Of a stretch of DNA of 17,391 nt, positions 7,106 to 16,248 are shown piece by piece (positions within the stretch are counted from its first letter, which is position 1; each line of letters begins with the position of its first letter). A model generated the notes under the pieces. It worked only from the letters and a program-made list of their open reading frames with translations. It did no database searches and had not been told where the DNA came from. The translations under genes and the position numbers were made by a program. The stretch is from CAKSQL01 sp045606465 (GTDB taxonomy: Bacteria; Bacillota; Clostridia; UBA1381): contig JAZURZ010000159.1 in NCBI GenBank assembly GCA_045606465.1, forward strand, positions 1 to 17,391, written 5' to 3'.

Positions 7106-8254
7106 AAAGACGCAGTTTCAATTGTGAAATGTCCGGACTATGATAAGGTTGAAGAAAGCGTTAATCTTGCTTTGGAATATATCGGAGGAATAGAGCGATT
7201 TGTCAAAAAAGGAGACAGGGTTTGCATAAAGCCTAATTACGTTTTAAGAAAAAATCCCGACGATGCTGCAACCACACATCCTGCGGTTTTAAAAGCAGTA
7301 GTAAAGAAAGTTTTGGCAGCAGGTGGAGAGGTTGTTGTGGCAGAGAGCCCCGGAGGGGTGTATAGTGAGGGGATTTTAAAAGCATTATATTCAACCTGTG
7401 GGGCGAATGATGCAGTCTTGGGAACAAATGCAAAATTAAACTATGACACAAGCTTTTCTGAGGTTTCTTTTCCTGAGGGAAAAACTTTAAAAAATTTTCC
7501 AATCATAAATCCCATACTTGATGCAGATGTTATAATATCCCTGCCCAAATTAAAAACCCATTCAATGACTAATTATACCGGTGCCGTGAAAAATTTATTC
7601 GGAGTAATTCCGGGCACCTATAAAGCAGAGTTACATTTTCGACTAAACGAAAAAAAGGCGTTTTGCTCCATGCTTTTAGACCTTTGCGAGTGTGTGAAGC
7701 CCACCCTTTCAATTATGGATGCAGTCGTGGCAATGGAGGGGGAGGGACCTACAGCAGGGCAAAATAGAAAAGTCGGGCTTATAATGGCAAGTGCCAACCC
7801 CTATGCAATGGACTTGGTGTGTACCAATCTTATAGATTATGCCCCTGAAGAGGTAGAAACTGTAATGGGAGCATATAAAAGAGGTCTTTTTACAAAAAAC
7901 ATAAGTGAAGTAGAAATTTTAGGGGAAAAATTAGAACCTCTTGTTATAAAGGATTTTAAAAAACCTGACACACATTTTGATTTATTAAAATTGTTACCCC
8001 TGCCATCGGCAGTAAGAGCATGGATAACTGATATTGCGGGTTCAAGACCAAAAATAAATTATGACGAATGTATTGGTTGCGGAGAATGCTCAAGATGTTG
8101 CCCTCCAAAGGCAATAGTTATGGAAAAAAATAAGCCGAGAATAGACAAAAAGGCTTGTATAAAGTGTTTTTGTTGTCAGGAGCTTTGCCCTAAGAAGGCA
8201 GTGAAAATAAAGCGCAGCTTTGTTAATAAAGTTATGCTTAAATTTTCAAGATGA
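7103..8254 (+). CDS. DUF362 domain protein with C-terminal 2[4Fe-4S] ferredoxin domain
   Basis: The product has 383 residues. The first ~290 are a DUF362 domain, recognised by MKDAVSIVKC, the KPNYVL and TTHP segments (about 44-60), ISLPKLKTHSMTNYTGAVKN (145-164) and the GEGPTAG motif (213-219). A ferredoxin domain follows, with two complete CxxCxxCxxxCP motifs at Cys323/326/329/333 and Cys352/355/358/362. Extra cysteines sit at 332 and 357. I chose TTG 7103 because it follows GGGGTG and the upstream extension falls outside the predicted transcript. There is no signal peptide or membrane segment, so it is probably cytoplasmic. DUF362 proteins have no firmly established reaction that I know of; electron transfer to the DUF362 domain is inference. 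It is the first gene of the long cluster. Confidence 0.9.
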   Translation: MKDAVSIVKCPDYDKVEESVNLALEYIGGIERFVKKGDRVCIKPNYVLRKNPDDAATTHPAVLKAVVKKVLAAGGEVVVAESPGGVYSEGILKALYSTCGANDAVLGTNAKLNYDTSFSEVSFPEGKTLKNFPIINPILDADVIISLPKLKTHSMTNYTGAVKNLFGVIPGTYKAELHFRLNEKKAFCSMLLDLCECVKPTLSIMDAVVAMEGEGPTAGQNRKVGLIMASANPYAMDLVCTNLIDYAPEEVETVMGAYKRGLFTKNISEVEILGEKLEPLVIKDFKKPDTHFDLLKLLPLPSAVRAWITDIAGSRPKINYDECIGCGECSRCCPPKAIVMEKNKPRIDKKACIKCFCCQELCPKKAVKIKRSFVNKVMLKFSR

Positions 8255-8269
8255 AAGGAAAAATAAAAA

Positions 8270-8761
8270 ATGTTTAACATAGTTTTAGTGGAGCCTGAAA
8301 TTCCCCAGAATACAGGAAATATTGCAAGAACCTGTGCGGCAACAGGCTCAAAATTACATATTGTAAAGCCTATGGGCTTTGCAATAGACGATAAAAAGCT
8401 AAAGCGTGCAGGACTTGACTATTGGCATCTTCTTGGTGTTAAGTATTATGAAAATCTTGCCGACTTTTTCGAACAAACAAAGGGCGGAAGGTATTTTTAT
8501 TCTACCACAAAGGCACTAAATGCATATTCCGATGTGGAATTTTGTGACGGAGATTACATTTTGTTTGGAAAGGAAACAAAGGGCTTGCCGGAAGAGCTTT
8601 TGCATGACAACAAAGAACAATGCATTCGCATACCCATGATAGACGAGGCAAGAAGTCTTAATCTGTCAAACGCAGTTGCAATAGTTGTTTATGAGGCTTT
8701 AAGGCAGAATGATTTTTTCAAGCTTTGCGAAAAAGGGAAACTTACAAAATTTGAATGGTAG
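8270..8761 (+). CDS. trmL: tRNA (cytidine(34)-2'-O)-methyltransferase, SPOUT family
   Basis: TrmL methylates the 2'-OH of the wobble nucleotide of certain leucine tRNAs using S-adenosylmethionine. The 163-residue product has the standard length of the minimal SPOUT enzyme. Motifs are PEIPQNTGNIARTCAA (9-24), FGKETKGLPEELL (99-111) and IRIPM followed by RSLNLSNAVAIVVYEALRQ (119-146), which form the trefoil-knot cofactor site. The ATG has an AAAGGA Shine-Dalgarno. It follows the DUF362 gene by 15 bp and precedes the degV-like gene by 15 bp, so it is co-transcribed with them. Confidence 0.95.
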   Translation: MFNIVLVEPEIPQNTGNIARTCAATGSKLHIVKPMGFAIDDKKLKRAGLDYWHLLGVKYYENLADFFEQTKGGRYFYSTTKALNAYSDVEFCDGDYILFGKETKGLPEELLHDNKEQCIRIPMIDEARSLNLSNAVAIVVYEALRQNDFFKLCEKGKLTKFEW

Positions 8762-8776
8762 AAAGGAATTTAAAAA

Positions 8777-9646
8777 ATGGCAAATATAAAAATAGTTATT
8801 GACACATCGGCAGATATGCCTAAAGAAATGTTAGAAAAATATGATATAGGTCTTATCAATTTCCTTACTATATTCGGAGATGACGCATATGTAGCAGGAG
8901 TTGACATAACAAACGAGGAGTTTTACAGACGACTTGAAGAAGAGGGAATAATGCCAACTACAGCACAGACACCATATGCTGATATGTATGATTATTTGCT
9001 TGAAGAAAGCAAAAAACATGAAACTGTAATTTATTTTACAATTTCTCAAAAGGCAAGCGGACAAAATCATACTGCACATATGGTTGTAGAAGAAATAAAG
9101 GAAAATGATAACCCTGATGCAGATATAAGAATTGTTGATACAAAAAGATTTTCAGTGTATATCTCTTCAGCGGCAATATATGCATCAGAGCTTGTGAAAA
9201 AAGGAATGGACGCAGATGAAATTATAGAAAAATGCGAAGAGTATATGCAGAGCTTTAAAGCATATCTTTTGGTAGATTCATTAAAATATCTTGAAAAAGG
9301 CGGAAGAATAAATAAAACTGCTGCTATTGTTGGAACTGTTTTAGATATAAAGCCGGTGCTTACAATAGATGATGGACTTATAGGACAGGCAGCAAAGCTA
9401 AGAGGCAAAAAAAAGCTTCCCCAAAAGCTGGTTGAGCTTGTTAAGGAGCACCCTGATTTTGATGAAGAGAAAAAGGAATTCATGGTTGTACACTCAGATA
9501 AAGATGCAGGAGATGCAATGGTGGATGCGCTAAAGGATGAGTTTGGTGACATAACCCTTACTATGTTTTCAGAGTTCGGTCCCATAGTGGGCACCCACAC
9601 AGGACCAGGGTGTTTTGCAGTTTTATTCCGATTAAAACAAAAATGA
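8777..9646 (+). CDS. DegV family fatty-acid-binding protein
   Basis: DegV proteins (FakB-like) bind a fatty acid in a two-domain fold; characterised FakB members present it to the kinase FakA. The 289-residue product has the usual family length. It shows the N-terminal IVIDTSADMP strand and loop, TTAQTP (61-66) at the position of the ligand-binding TSQPS motif, SLKYLEKGGRI (168-178), and GPIVGTHTGPG (268-278), which contacts the carboxylate in this family. The gene has AAAGGAA before its ATG. No fakA (DAK-domain kinase) gene lies nearby, so a FakB role is only one possibility. It is tightly packed behind trmL. Confidence 0.93.
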   Translation: MANIKIVIDTSADMPKEMLEKYDIGLINFLTIFGDDAYVAGVDITNEEFYRRLEEEGIMPTTAQTPYADMYDYLLEESKKHETVIYFTISQKASGQNHTAHMVVEEIKENDNPDADIRIVDTKRFSVYISSAAIYASELVKKGMDADEIIEKCEEYMQSFKAYLLVDSLKYLEKGGRINKTAAIVGTVLDIKPVLTIDDGLIGQAAKLRGKKKLPQKLVELVKEHPDFDEEKKEFMVVHSDKDAGDAMVDALKDEFGDITLTMFSEFGPIVGTHTGPGCFAVLFRLKQK

Positions 9647-9683
9647 TTTAAGATAAATTGTTAAGAAATGGAGATTTTTCAAA

Positions 9684-10892
9684 ATGAAATATATAGTTGT
9701 TCTTGGAGATGGAATGGCAGATTATGCAGTGGATAAATTTGGCGGAAAAACAATTTTAGAGGTTTCAGAAAAACCTAACATGGATTATATGGCACAACAT
9801 GGCGAAATGGGACTTGTTAAAACTGTACTCGATGGTATGAAACCCGGGAGCGATGTTGCAAATTTGTCGGTTATGGGATATGATACCACAAAATGCTATA
9901 GCGGGCGTTCTCCATTAGAGGCGGCAAGTATAGGAGTAGAGCTTAAAGATAATGACATAACCTTTAGAACTAATCTCGTCACTTTGTCAGATGAGGAAAA
10001 TTACGAAGACAAAACAATGCTTGACTATTCTGCAGGAGAAATATCAACCCAAGAAGCATCTGAACTTATAGAGGCAGTTGAAAAAGAATTACACACTGAT
10101 TTGCAACATTTTTACAGCGGTGTAAGTTACAGACATTTGCTTGTATGGGAGGGAGGCTCAACAAGGGTTGATTTAACTCCTCCTCATGACATTTCCGATA
10201 AAAAAATCAAGGACTATCTCCCCAAGGGCGAGGGCGCAGAACTTTTGCTTGAAATGATGAAGAAAAGTGAGGCAATTTTAAAAAACCACCCTGTAAATCA
10301 AAAAAGAATTGCCAAAGGCAAAAACCCTGCAACCTCAATATGGGTATGGGGGGAAGGTACAAAGCCTAAGCTTGAGAGCTTTGAGACACTTTATGGCTTA
10401 AAAGCAAGCGTTATTTCAGCGGTTGATTTAATAAAGGGAATAGCAATCTGTGCAAAAATGAACTCCATAGACGTTGAGGGTGCAAATGGCAATTACAATA
10501 CTAATTTTGAGGGAAAGGCACAAGCAGCTCTTGATGCACTTATCTCAGGAGATGATTTTGTTTATGTGCATCTTGAAGGACCCGATGAATGTGGTCATCA
10601 GGGAGACGCAGAAAAGAAAAAACTTGCGGTTGAGAGAATTGACGAAAAGGTTATAGGATTTTTAAGAGAGGAATTAAATAAAAAGGGAATAGCTTACAAA
10701 ATGATGATTCTTCCTGACCATCCCACACCGATAAGCTTAAAAACCCATGTGTGTGACCCTGTTCCTTACATCATATATAACTCATCAGAGGAAACAGCGG
10801 GAAATGATACATATACTGAGGAAAATGCAAAAAAGACAGGAATATATATAGAAAAGGGTCATGAACTGATGAAGCATTTTTTAAATGACTGA
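9684..10892 (+). CDS. ApgM-type cofactor-independent phosphoglycerate mutase (or related phosphotransferase)
   Basis: The 402-residue product belongs to the archaeal-type 2,3-bisphosphoglycerate-independent phosphoglycerate mutases of the alkaline-phosphatase superfamily. These interconvert 3- and 2-phosphoglycerate through a phosphoserine intermediate with divalent metals. The opening VVLGDGMADYAVDKFGG contains the metal ligand Asp9. GSDVANLSVMGYD (55-67) carries the catalytic Ser62. EGPDECGHQGD (298-308) supplies Asp301 and His305, and PDHPTP (344-349) with His355 completes the sites. All key residues are present. Bacterial members of this branch have also been proposed as homoserine kinases, and I cannot separate the two from sequence; no threonine-pathway genes are in the window. 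It lies 37 bp after the degV-like gene, with ATGGAG before the ATG. Confidence 0.92.
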   Translation: MKYIVVLGDGMADYAVDKFGGKTILEVSEKPNMDYMAQHGEMGLVKTVLDGMKPGSDVANLSVMGYDTTKCYSGRSPLEAASIGVELKDNDITFRTNLVTLSDEENYEDKTMLDYSAGEISTQEASELIEAVEKELHTDLQHFYSGVSYRHLLVWEGGSTRVDLTPPHDISDKKIKDYLPKGEGAELLLEMMKKSEAILKNHPVNQKRIAKGKNPATSIWVWGEGTKPKLESFETLYGLKASVISAVDLIKGIAICAKMNSIDVEGANGNYNTNFEGKAQAALDALISGDDFVYVHLEGPDECGHQGDAEKKKLAVERIDEKVIGFLREELNKKGIAYKMMILPDHPTPISLKTHVCDPVPYIIYNSSEETAGNDTYTEENAKKTGIYIEKGHELMKHFLND

Positions 10893-10938
10893 TTAGAATT
10901 TTTATTATAGGTCCAACAAAGAAAGGAGCCGAAATTAC

Positions 10939-12093
10939 GTGAATTTTAAAAATAGCGGTCTGAGAATAACAGCGTATATAATTGCAGGCATAATAATTGT
11001 AGTAGGAGCATATTTTTTGTTGCCATACCTGCTTAAATTTACAGGCTACCTTATGAATTTGTTTTTGCCATTTATATTAGGCTATATATTTTCCCTTGCC
11101 ATAAATCCGTTGGCAGACAGACTTCAGAGTAAATTAAAACTGCCAAGAGGCTTGTCAGCAATCCTTATGATAATTCTTACAGTTGGTATAGCAGGTGGAA
11201 TTGTGACAGCTATAGTATGGAAATTTGTGGATGAAATCAGAAGTCTTTACAGTCATTATCCGCAAATTTATCAGGAAGCAGTACAAATGTGGGACAATCT
11301 TTCGGAAAAATTTTCCGACTTTTATATTGCAATGCCTGATACTGCAAGGAATATGCTTGACAATATGGGAAAAATAATGTCAGAAAGCATAACAGATTTC
11401 TTCAGTAGAACTCCTTTTGTTGAAAAGGCAGGTAACATTGCAAAAGGTCTTCCTGGAATATTTATAAGCATAATTGTGTTTTTCTTGTCGCTTTATTTTA
11501 TGGTGACAGATGCAAGAACTGTCAAAAAGTTTTTTGGAAAAATAATTCCTGTAAAGGCGTCGGAAAAGCTGGTAGCTATCCGAACCGAGCTAAAAAAATA
11601 TCTTGGCGGATATGTAAAAGCGCAGATGATTATAATGGGAATTGCCTTTGTGATAATTTTTACGGGACTTTCTATATTGAAAATTGATTATGCGTTGCTT
11701 ATTGCGCTTGGAATTGCATTTTTAGACGCACTGCCTTTCTTTGGGAGCGGAGCAGCTTTGTGGCCATGGGCAATTGTAAGCTTTTTAAATGGCTCGATAA
11801 AAATAGGAGTAGGTCTTATAATAATATATCTTGCAATAGTATTTACACGCCAGATGATAGAGCCTAAAGTGGTAAGCAACAATATTGGAGTAAAACCCAT
11901 ATTGACGCTTATGGCAATGTATGTGGGATTTAAAACCTTTTCTATAGGCGGATTGATTTTAGGACCTGTTTTGCTCATAATTATAGTAAGCTTCTATAAA
12001 GCAGGTATATTTGCACCAATAATTAATTTGTTTAAAAAGCTTTTTATTCTGATGAAATATGAATATATAAAGCTTAAAAATATATTTAAATAA
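10939..12093 (+). CDS. AI-2E/UPF0118 family membrane protein, YtvI-like
   Basis: This is a 384-residue polytopic membrane protein. Hydrophobic segments lie at about 10-28, 34-56, 72-95, 171-190, 228-248, 250-272, 286-304, 318-335 and 335-353. A long soluble loop (97-165) rich in charged and amphipathic helix follows the third segment, as in the UPF0118/AI-2E exporter family. The features FLDALPFFGSGAALWPWA (261-278) and RQMIEPKVVSNNIGVKP (304-320) are characteristic. The overall pattern is closest in my recognition to YtvI of endospore formers, a sporulation membrane protein of unclear role. The start is GTG 10939, with AAAGGAG ten bases upstream. Placement between apgM and metG gives no functional clue. 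Confidence 0.86.
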   Translation: MNFKNSGLRITAYIIAGIIIVVGAYFLLPYLLKFTGYLMNLFLPFILGYIFSLAINPLADRLQSKLKLPRGLSAILMIILTVGIAGGIVTAIVWKFVDEIRSLYSHYPQIYQEAVQMWDNLSEKFSDFYIAMPDTARNMLDNMGKIMSESITDFFSRTPFVEKAGNIAKGLPGIFISIIVFFLSLYFMVTDARTVKKFFGKIIPVKASEKLVAIRTELKKYLGGYVKAQMIIMGIAFVIIFTGLSILKIDYALLIALGIAFLDALPFFGSGAALWPWAIVSFLNGSIKIGVGLIIIYLAIVFTRQMIEPKVVSNNIGVKPILTLMAMYVGFKTFSIGGLILGPVLLIIIVSFYKAGIFAPIINLFKKLFILMKYEYIKLKNIFK

Positions 12094-12110
12094 CTGAGAG
12101 GATGGTATAA

Positions 12111-14021
12111 ATGGACAAATTTTATATTACTACAGCAATTGCTTATACTTCAAGAAAGCCGCATATAGGAAACACCTATGAGATAATACTCACAGATGCG
12201 ATTGCAAGATATAGAAGATATATAGGCGATGATGTCTTTTTTCTGACAGGAACCGACGAACATGGTCAGAAAATTCAGGAGATTGCGGAAGCTGAGGGAG
12301 TGACTCCAAAGGCATATGTTGACAAAATAGCAGGTCAGATTAAAGATATTGCTGACATGCTTAACATAAGCTATGATAAATTCATAAGAACAACAGATGA
12401 TTATCATGTGGAATCGGTGCAGAAAATTTTCAAAAAGCTTTATGAACAAGGCGACATTTACAAAAGTGAATATGAGGGCTGGTATTGTACTCCATGCGAA
12501 TCCTTCTGGACCGAAACCCAACTTGTAGATGGAAAATGCCCCGATTGCGGACGTGAGGTTAAAAAGACAAAGGAAGAGGCATATTTTTTAAAGCTCAGCA
12601 AATATCAGGACAAGCTTATGCAATATATAGAAGAACATCCTGATTTTATTCAGCCCGAGTCAAGAAAAAAGGAAATGGTAAACAATTTTCTAAAACCAGG
12701 ACTTCAAGACTTGTGTGTGTCAAGAACAAGCTTCAGTTGGGGAATACCAGTAACTTTTGATGATAAGCATGTTATTTATGTGTGGATTGATGCACTTTCA
12801 AATTATATAACCGCTTTGGGGTATTCGCCCGACAAAAAGGACGAGCTTTATAATAAGTATTGGCCTGCCGATGTTCATGTTATAGGAAAAGACATTTTGC
12901 GTTTTCATACCATTTATTGGCCCATAATGCTTATGGCACTTGGTGAGCCTTTACCAAAGCAGGTGTTCGGACATCCATGGATGCTTTTTGGCGAGGAGAA
13001 AATGTCAAAATCACGAGGAAATGTAATTTATGCTGAGGATTTGGTAAGACATTTTGGAGTAGATGCAGTAAGATATTATTCCCTGCACGAAATGCCATTT
13101 GCTCAGGACGGAACAATTACTTATGATACATTTATAAGCCGTTTCAATTCCGATTTGGCAAATACACTCGGGAACCTGGTCAACAGAACTGTTGCTATGA
13201 TAAATAAATATTTTGGCGGAAAAATAGGAAGTTCTGAAAACGCAGGAGATTTTGATGAGGATTTAAAATCTACTGCACTTTCAGCAGTTTGCCAGGTGAA
13301 TGAAAAAATGAAGACCTATCATATCGCCGATAGCTTAGACGAGATATGGAAGGTTGTTGACAGAGCAAATAAATATATTGATGAAACCATGCCATGGGTC
13401 CTTGCAAAAAATGAAGAAACAAATAAAAGACTCGAAACAGTGCTTTATAACCTGGCAGAAACCATAAGAATTATAGCATCGCTTTTGTCTTCCTTCATGC
13501 CTGCCACTGCAGAGGCAATAGCGGCCCAACTTGGAAATCCCGACATAAGCTATGAGAGCGTGTCGGAGTTTGGCAAAATAAAGGAAGGATCAATGGTAGG
13601 AGAGGCAACTCCACTATTTGCAAGAATTGACCCTGACAAGAAGCTTTCAGAGCTTGCAGAGGAAAATAAGCCACAAATTGAGATTGCGCCTTTTAAGGAC
13701 TATATTGAATTTGAAGATTTTGAAAAGCTTGACATAAGAGTCGGCAAGGTTATAGAATGCGAAAGGGTTAAAAAGTCTGAAAAGCTTTTAAGATTTACAT
13801 TGGAAGTGGGAAGTACTACACGTCAGATTCTTTCAGGAATTTCAAAATACCACACTCCTGAAGAACTTATAGGAAAAAATGTCATTTTTATTGCAAACCT
13901 AAAGCCGAGAAAAATGATGGGCTTAGAATCCTGCGGCATGATTTTGTCTGCAGAGCATGATGGTGAGCTTTCTCTTCTTACTACTATAAAAGAAATTCAG
14001 TCGGGAGCAGAAATTGTATAA
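12111..14021 (+). CDS. metG: Methionyl-tRNA synthetase
   Basis: MetRS charges tRNA-Met with methionine. The 636-residue product has a class I catalytic core with the HIGH-type motif PHIGN (17-21), TGTDEHGQK (46-54), one zinc knuckle with Cys126/129 and Cys143/146, and the KMSKS loop (297-301). An anticodon-binding helical domain spans about 340-510. A C-terminal EMAP/Trbp111-like tRNA-binding domain (about 530-636) contains DIRVGKVIECERV and NLKPRKMMGLESCGMIL. This is the common Firmicutes architecture. The ATG follows GAGAGGATGG. It lies 17 bp after the ytvI-like gene and 46 bp before proS. No T-box leader precedes it; the gap is far too short. Confidence 0.97.
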   Translation: MDKFYITTAIAYTSRKPHIGNTYEIILTDAIARYRRYIGDDVFFLTGTDEHGQKIQEIAEAEGVTPKAYVDKIAGQIKDIADMLNISYDKFIRTTDDYHVESVQKIFKKLYEQGDIYKSEYEGWYCTPCESFWTETQLVDGKCPDCGREVKKTKEEAYFLKLSKYQDKLMQYIEEHPDFIQPESRKKEMVNNFLKPGLQDLCVSRTSFSWGIPVTFDDKHVIYVWIDALSNYITALGYSPDKKDELYNKYWPADVHVIGKDILRFHTIYWPIMLMALGEPLPKQVFGHPWMLFGEEKMSKSRGNVIYAEDLVRHFGVDAVRYYSLHEMPFAQDGTITYDTFISRFNSDLANTLGNLVNRTVAMINKYFGGKIGSSENAGDFDEDLKSTALSAVCQVNEKMKTYHIADSLDEIWKVVDRANKYIDETMPWVLAKNEETNKRLETVLYNLAETIRIIASLLSSFMPATAEAIAAQLGNPDISYESVSEFGKIKEGSMVGEATPLFARIDPDKKLSELAEENKPQIEIAPFKDYIEFEDFEKLDIRVGKVIECERVKKSEKLLRFTLEVGSTTRQILSGISKYHTPEELIGKNVIFIANLKPRKMMGLESCGMILSAEHDGELSLLTTIKEIQSGAEIV

Positions 14022-14067
14022 AAACAAAAATTTATAAGCATAAATAAAAAACGAAAGGGAAAATAAA

Positions 14068-15774
14068 ATGAGAGTTTCAAAATTGTTGTTGCCAACTTTA
14101 AGAGAGGTGCCATCTGATGCAGAAATAGCAAGTCATCAGCTTATGATGAGGGCAGGCTATATAAGAAAGCTTGCAACGGGCATATATTCCTATCTTCCTT
14201 TGGGAATACGCACATTGAAAAAGGTGGAAAATATAATAAGGGAAGAAATGGACAAAGCAGGAGCACAAGAGCTTTTAATGGCAGCACTTTTGCCTGCGGA
14301 GGCATATCAGGCATCGGGAAGATGGGAGGTTTTTGGCGATAACATGTTCAAGCTAAAGGACAGAAATGACCGTGATTTCTGCCTTGGACCCACACATGAG
14401 GAATTGTTTACCCAGACTGTCAAAAACGAGGTGCGCTCCTACAAGGAATACCCCATGACCTTGTATCAGATTCAGACAAAATATCGTGACGAAGCACGCC
14501 CCCGTTTTGGAATTATGCGAAGCCGCGAATTTATAATGAAGGATGCGTACAGCTTTGACCGGGATAATGCAGGTCTTGATGAGTCATACAAAAAAATGTA
14601 TGATGCATATTGCAGAATTTTCACACGCTTAGGACTTGATTTTACAATAGTTGATGCAGATTCAGGCGCAATGGGAGGTAGTGGTTCTCAGGAATTTATG
14701 GTAAAATCACCTGTGGGTGAGGATGGTATTGCTTATTGTGATGCTTGCTCCTATGCTGCAAATTACGAAAAAGCAGAATGTGTTCCTGAGGAAAAAAGCT
14801 TTGAAGAGGGAGATTTTGCCATGGAAATGGTGGAGACCCCAAATGTTCATACAATAGAGGAGCTGGTTGGCTTTTTCCAAACCAAAGACCATGTATTTGC
14901 AAAGACGATAATTTATAAAGCAGATGACAAGTACATTGCAGCAATGGTAAGAGGCGACAGAGAAATTAATGAGGTAAAGCTTAAAAATATTGTTGGTTGC
15001 ATTGACGATTTGGAGCTTGCCGAACCTTTTAAGGTAAGGGAAATAACAAAAGCAGAGGTTGGCTTTGCAGGCCCAGTAGGTCTTGATATTGATGTCTATG
15101 TCGATTTGGAAGTTATGCAGATGAAAAATTTCATAATTGGTGCAAACAAGACAGGCTATCATTATAAAAATGCAAATGTCGGACGTGATTTTACACCATT
15201 TAAGGTTGCAGATATAAGGGTTATAACCGATGGAGATAAATGTCCGAAATGCGGCAAGCCTATAAAGACTGCTCAGGGAATAGAGGTAGGACACATCTTT
15301 AAGCTTGGAACTAAATATTCAGAGGCTCTCGGTCTTACATATGCTGACGAGAGCGGCGAAGAAAGAGTTGTTGTTATGGGTTGCTACGGAATTGGTGTAA
15401 CACGCTGCATAGCTGCGGCTATTGAGCAATGCCATGACGAAAATGGTATGATTTTGCCACCTGCAATAGCTCCTTATCAGGCAATTGTTGTTCCGGTAAA
15501 TACAAAAGAGGAAGAACAAGTAAAAATTGCAGAACAAATTTATGAGGATTTAAAGGCGGCTGGAATAGAAGCTTTGATAGACGACAGAAATGAGCGTTGC
15601 GGCGTGAAATTCAAGGATGCTGACCTCATAGGAATACCAGTAAGAATTGTAGTAGGAAAAAGATGCGGCGAGGGAATTGTAGAATTTAAAAAGCGTACAG
15701 ATGAAAAATCTGTAGATATGCCTATAGAGGAAGCAAAAGAAAAGGTTATTTCTTTCATAAAGGAAAGCCTTTAA
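14068..15774 (+). CDS. proS: Prolyl-tRNA synthetase, bacterial type with editing domain
   Basis: ProRS charges tRNA-Pro. The 568-residue product has class II motif 1 in MMRAGYIRKLATGIYSYLPLG (about 26-46), a TKYRDEARPRFGIMRSREF motif 2 (137-155) and GCYGIGVTR motif 3 (438-446). An inserted editing (INS) domain lies between (about 224-405), with Lys279 in HVFAKT, the residue that clears mis-charged Ala-tRNA-Pro in the E. coli enzyme. A C-terminal anticodon-binding domain (about 470-568) has DDRNERCGVKFKDADLIG. Length matches the bacterial family, so the C-terminus is intact. The ATG is preceded by GAAAGGG. The TAA stop is followed at once, in frame, by the malic-enzyme remnant. No T-box precedes the gene. 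Confidence 0.97.
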   Translation: MRVSKLLLPTLREVPSDAEIASHQLMMRAGYIRKLATGIYSYLPLGIRTLKKVENIIREEMDKAGAQELLMAALLPAEAYQASGRWEVFGDNMFKLKDRNDRDFCLGPTHEELFTQTVKNEVRSYKEYPMTLYQIQTKYRDEARPRFGIMRSREFIMKDAYSFDRDNAGLDESYKKMYDAYCRIFTRLGLDFTIVDADSGAMGGSGSQEFMVKSPVGEDGIAYCDACSYAANYEKAECVPEEKSFEEGDFAMEMVETPNVHTIEELVGFFQTKDHVFAKTIIYKADDKYIAAMVRGDREINEVKLKNIVGCIDDLELAEPFKVREITKAEVGFAGPVGLDIDVYVDLEVMQMKNFIIGANKTGYHYKNANVGRDFTPFKVADIRVITDGDKCPKCGKPIKTAQGIEVGHIFKLGTKYSEALGLTYADESGEERVVVMGCYGIGVTRCIAAAIEQCHDENGMILPPAIAPYQAIVVPVNTKEEEQVKIAEQIYEDLKAAGIEALIDDRNERCGVKFKDADLIGIPVRIVVGKRCGEGIVEFKKRTDEKSVDMPIEEAKEKVISFIKESL

Positions 15775-16248
15775 TTGAGCAAAAAAACAAACCCCCAAAA
15801 GCTGAAAGGAAGCTTAAAGGATGCAATGAAGGACGCTGATGTATTTATAGGAGTTTCTGCTCCGAACATTGTTTCTTCTGACATGATAAAATTAATGGCA
15901 AAAGATTCAATAGTATTTCCTATGGCAAATCCCACACCTGAAATTATGCCGGATGAGGCATTGAGTGCGGGGGCAGCAATAGTTGGAACCGGCAGGTCGG
16001 ATTTTCAAAATCAGATTAATAATGTGCTTGCATTCCCGGGAATTTTCAGAGGAGCATTAGATGTTCGAGCCAAGGACATAAACGAGGAAATGAAAATGGC
16101 GGCATCTTACGCAATAGCAAATCTTCTCAAAGACGATGAACTTTCAAAAGATTACATAATTCCAAAGGCATTTGACAAAAGAGTAGGAAAAGCAGTTGCA
16201 AAAGCTGTTTCACAAGCCGCAATAAAGAGCGGAGTTTCAAGAAAATAA
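15775..16248 (+). pseudogene. Malic enzyme remnant: C-terminal ~157 residues only
   Basis: The reading frame encodes the C-terminal part of a bacterial NAD(P)-dependent malic enzyme. Clear family segments are ADVFIGVSAPN (21-31), IVFPMANPTPEIMPDEA (46-62), VGTGRSDFQNQINNVLAFPG (70-89) and IFRGALDVRAKDINEEMKMA (90-109), ending normally near SGVSRK. A complete enzyme has about 390 residues. Here roughly the first 230 are absent, including the catalytic Tyr and Lys, the metal-binding acids and the glycine-rich dinucleotide loop, so malic activity is not expected. The frame starts at TTG 15775, directly after and in frame with the proS stop. AAAGGA at 15759-15764 could in principle start translation. 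The rest has no stop or frameshift, so the loss is recent, the fragment is kept, or the join is an assembly error. Confidence 0.85.

Noticed and set aside
9067..9600. 177-codon open frame antisense to the degV-like gene
   Set aside because: It is rich in Ser and Phe with no recognisable domain and no ribosome site, a typical shadow frame.
14707..15294. 195-codon open frame antisense to proS
   Set aside because: It lies wholly inside a certain gene, its product is a low-complexity run of Cys, Tyr, Phe and His, and it has no ribosome site. AT-rich codon usage of the sense gene explains it.
15759..15771. Small hairpin AAAGG-AAAG-CCTTT overlapping the possible ribosome site before the malic remnant
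   Set aside because: Five pairs inside the proS coding end is not convincing as a regulatory fold.
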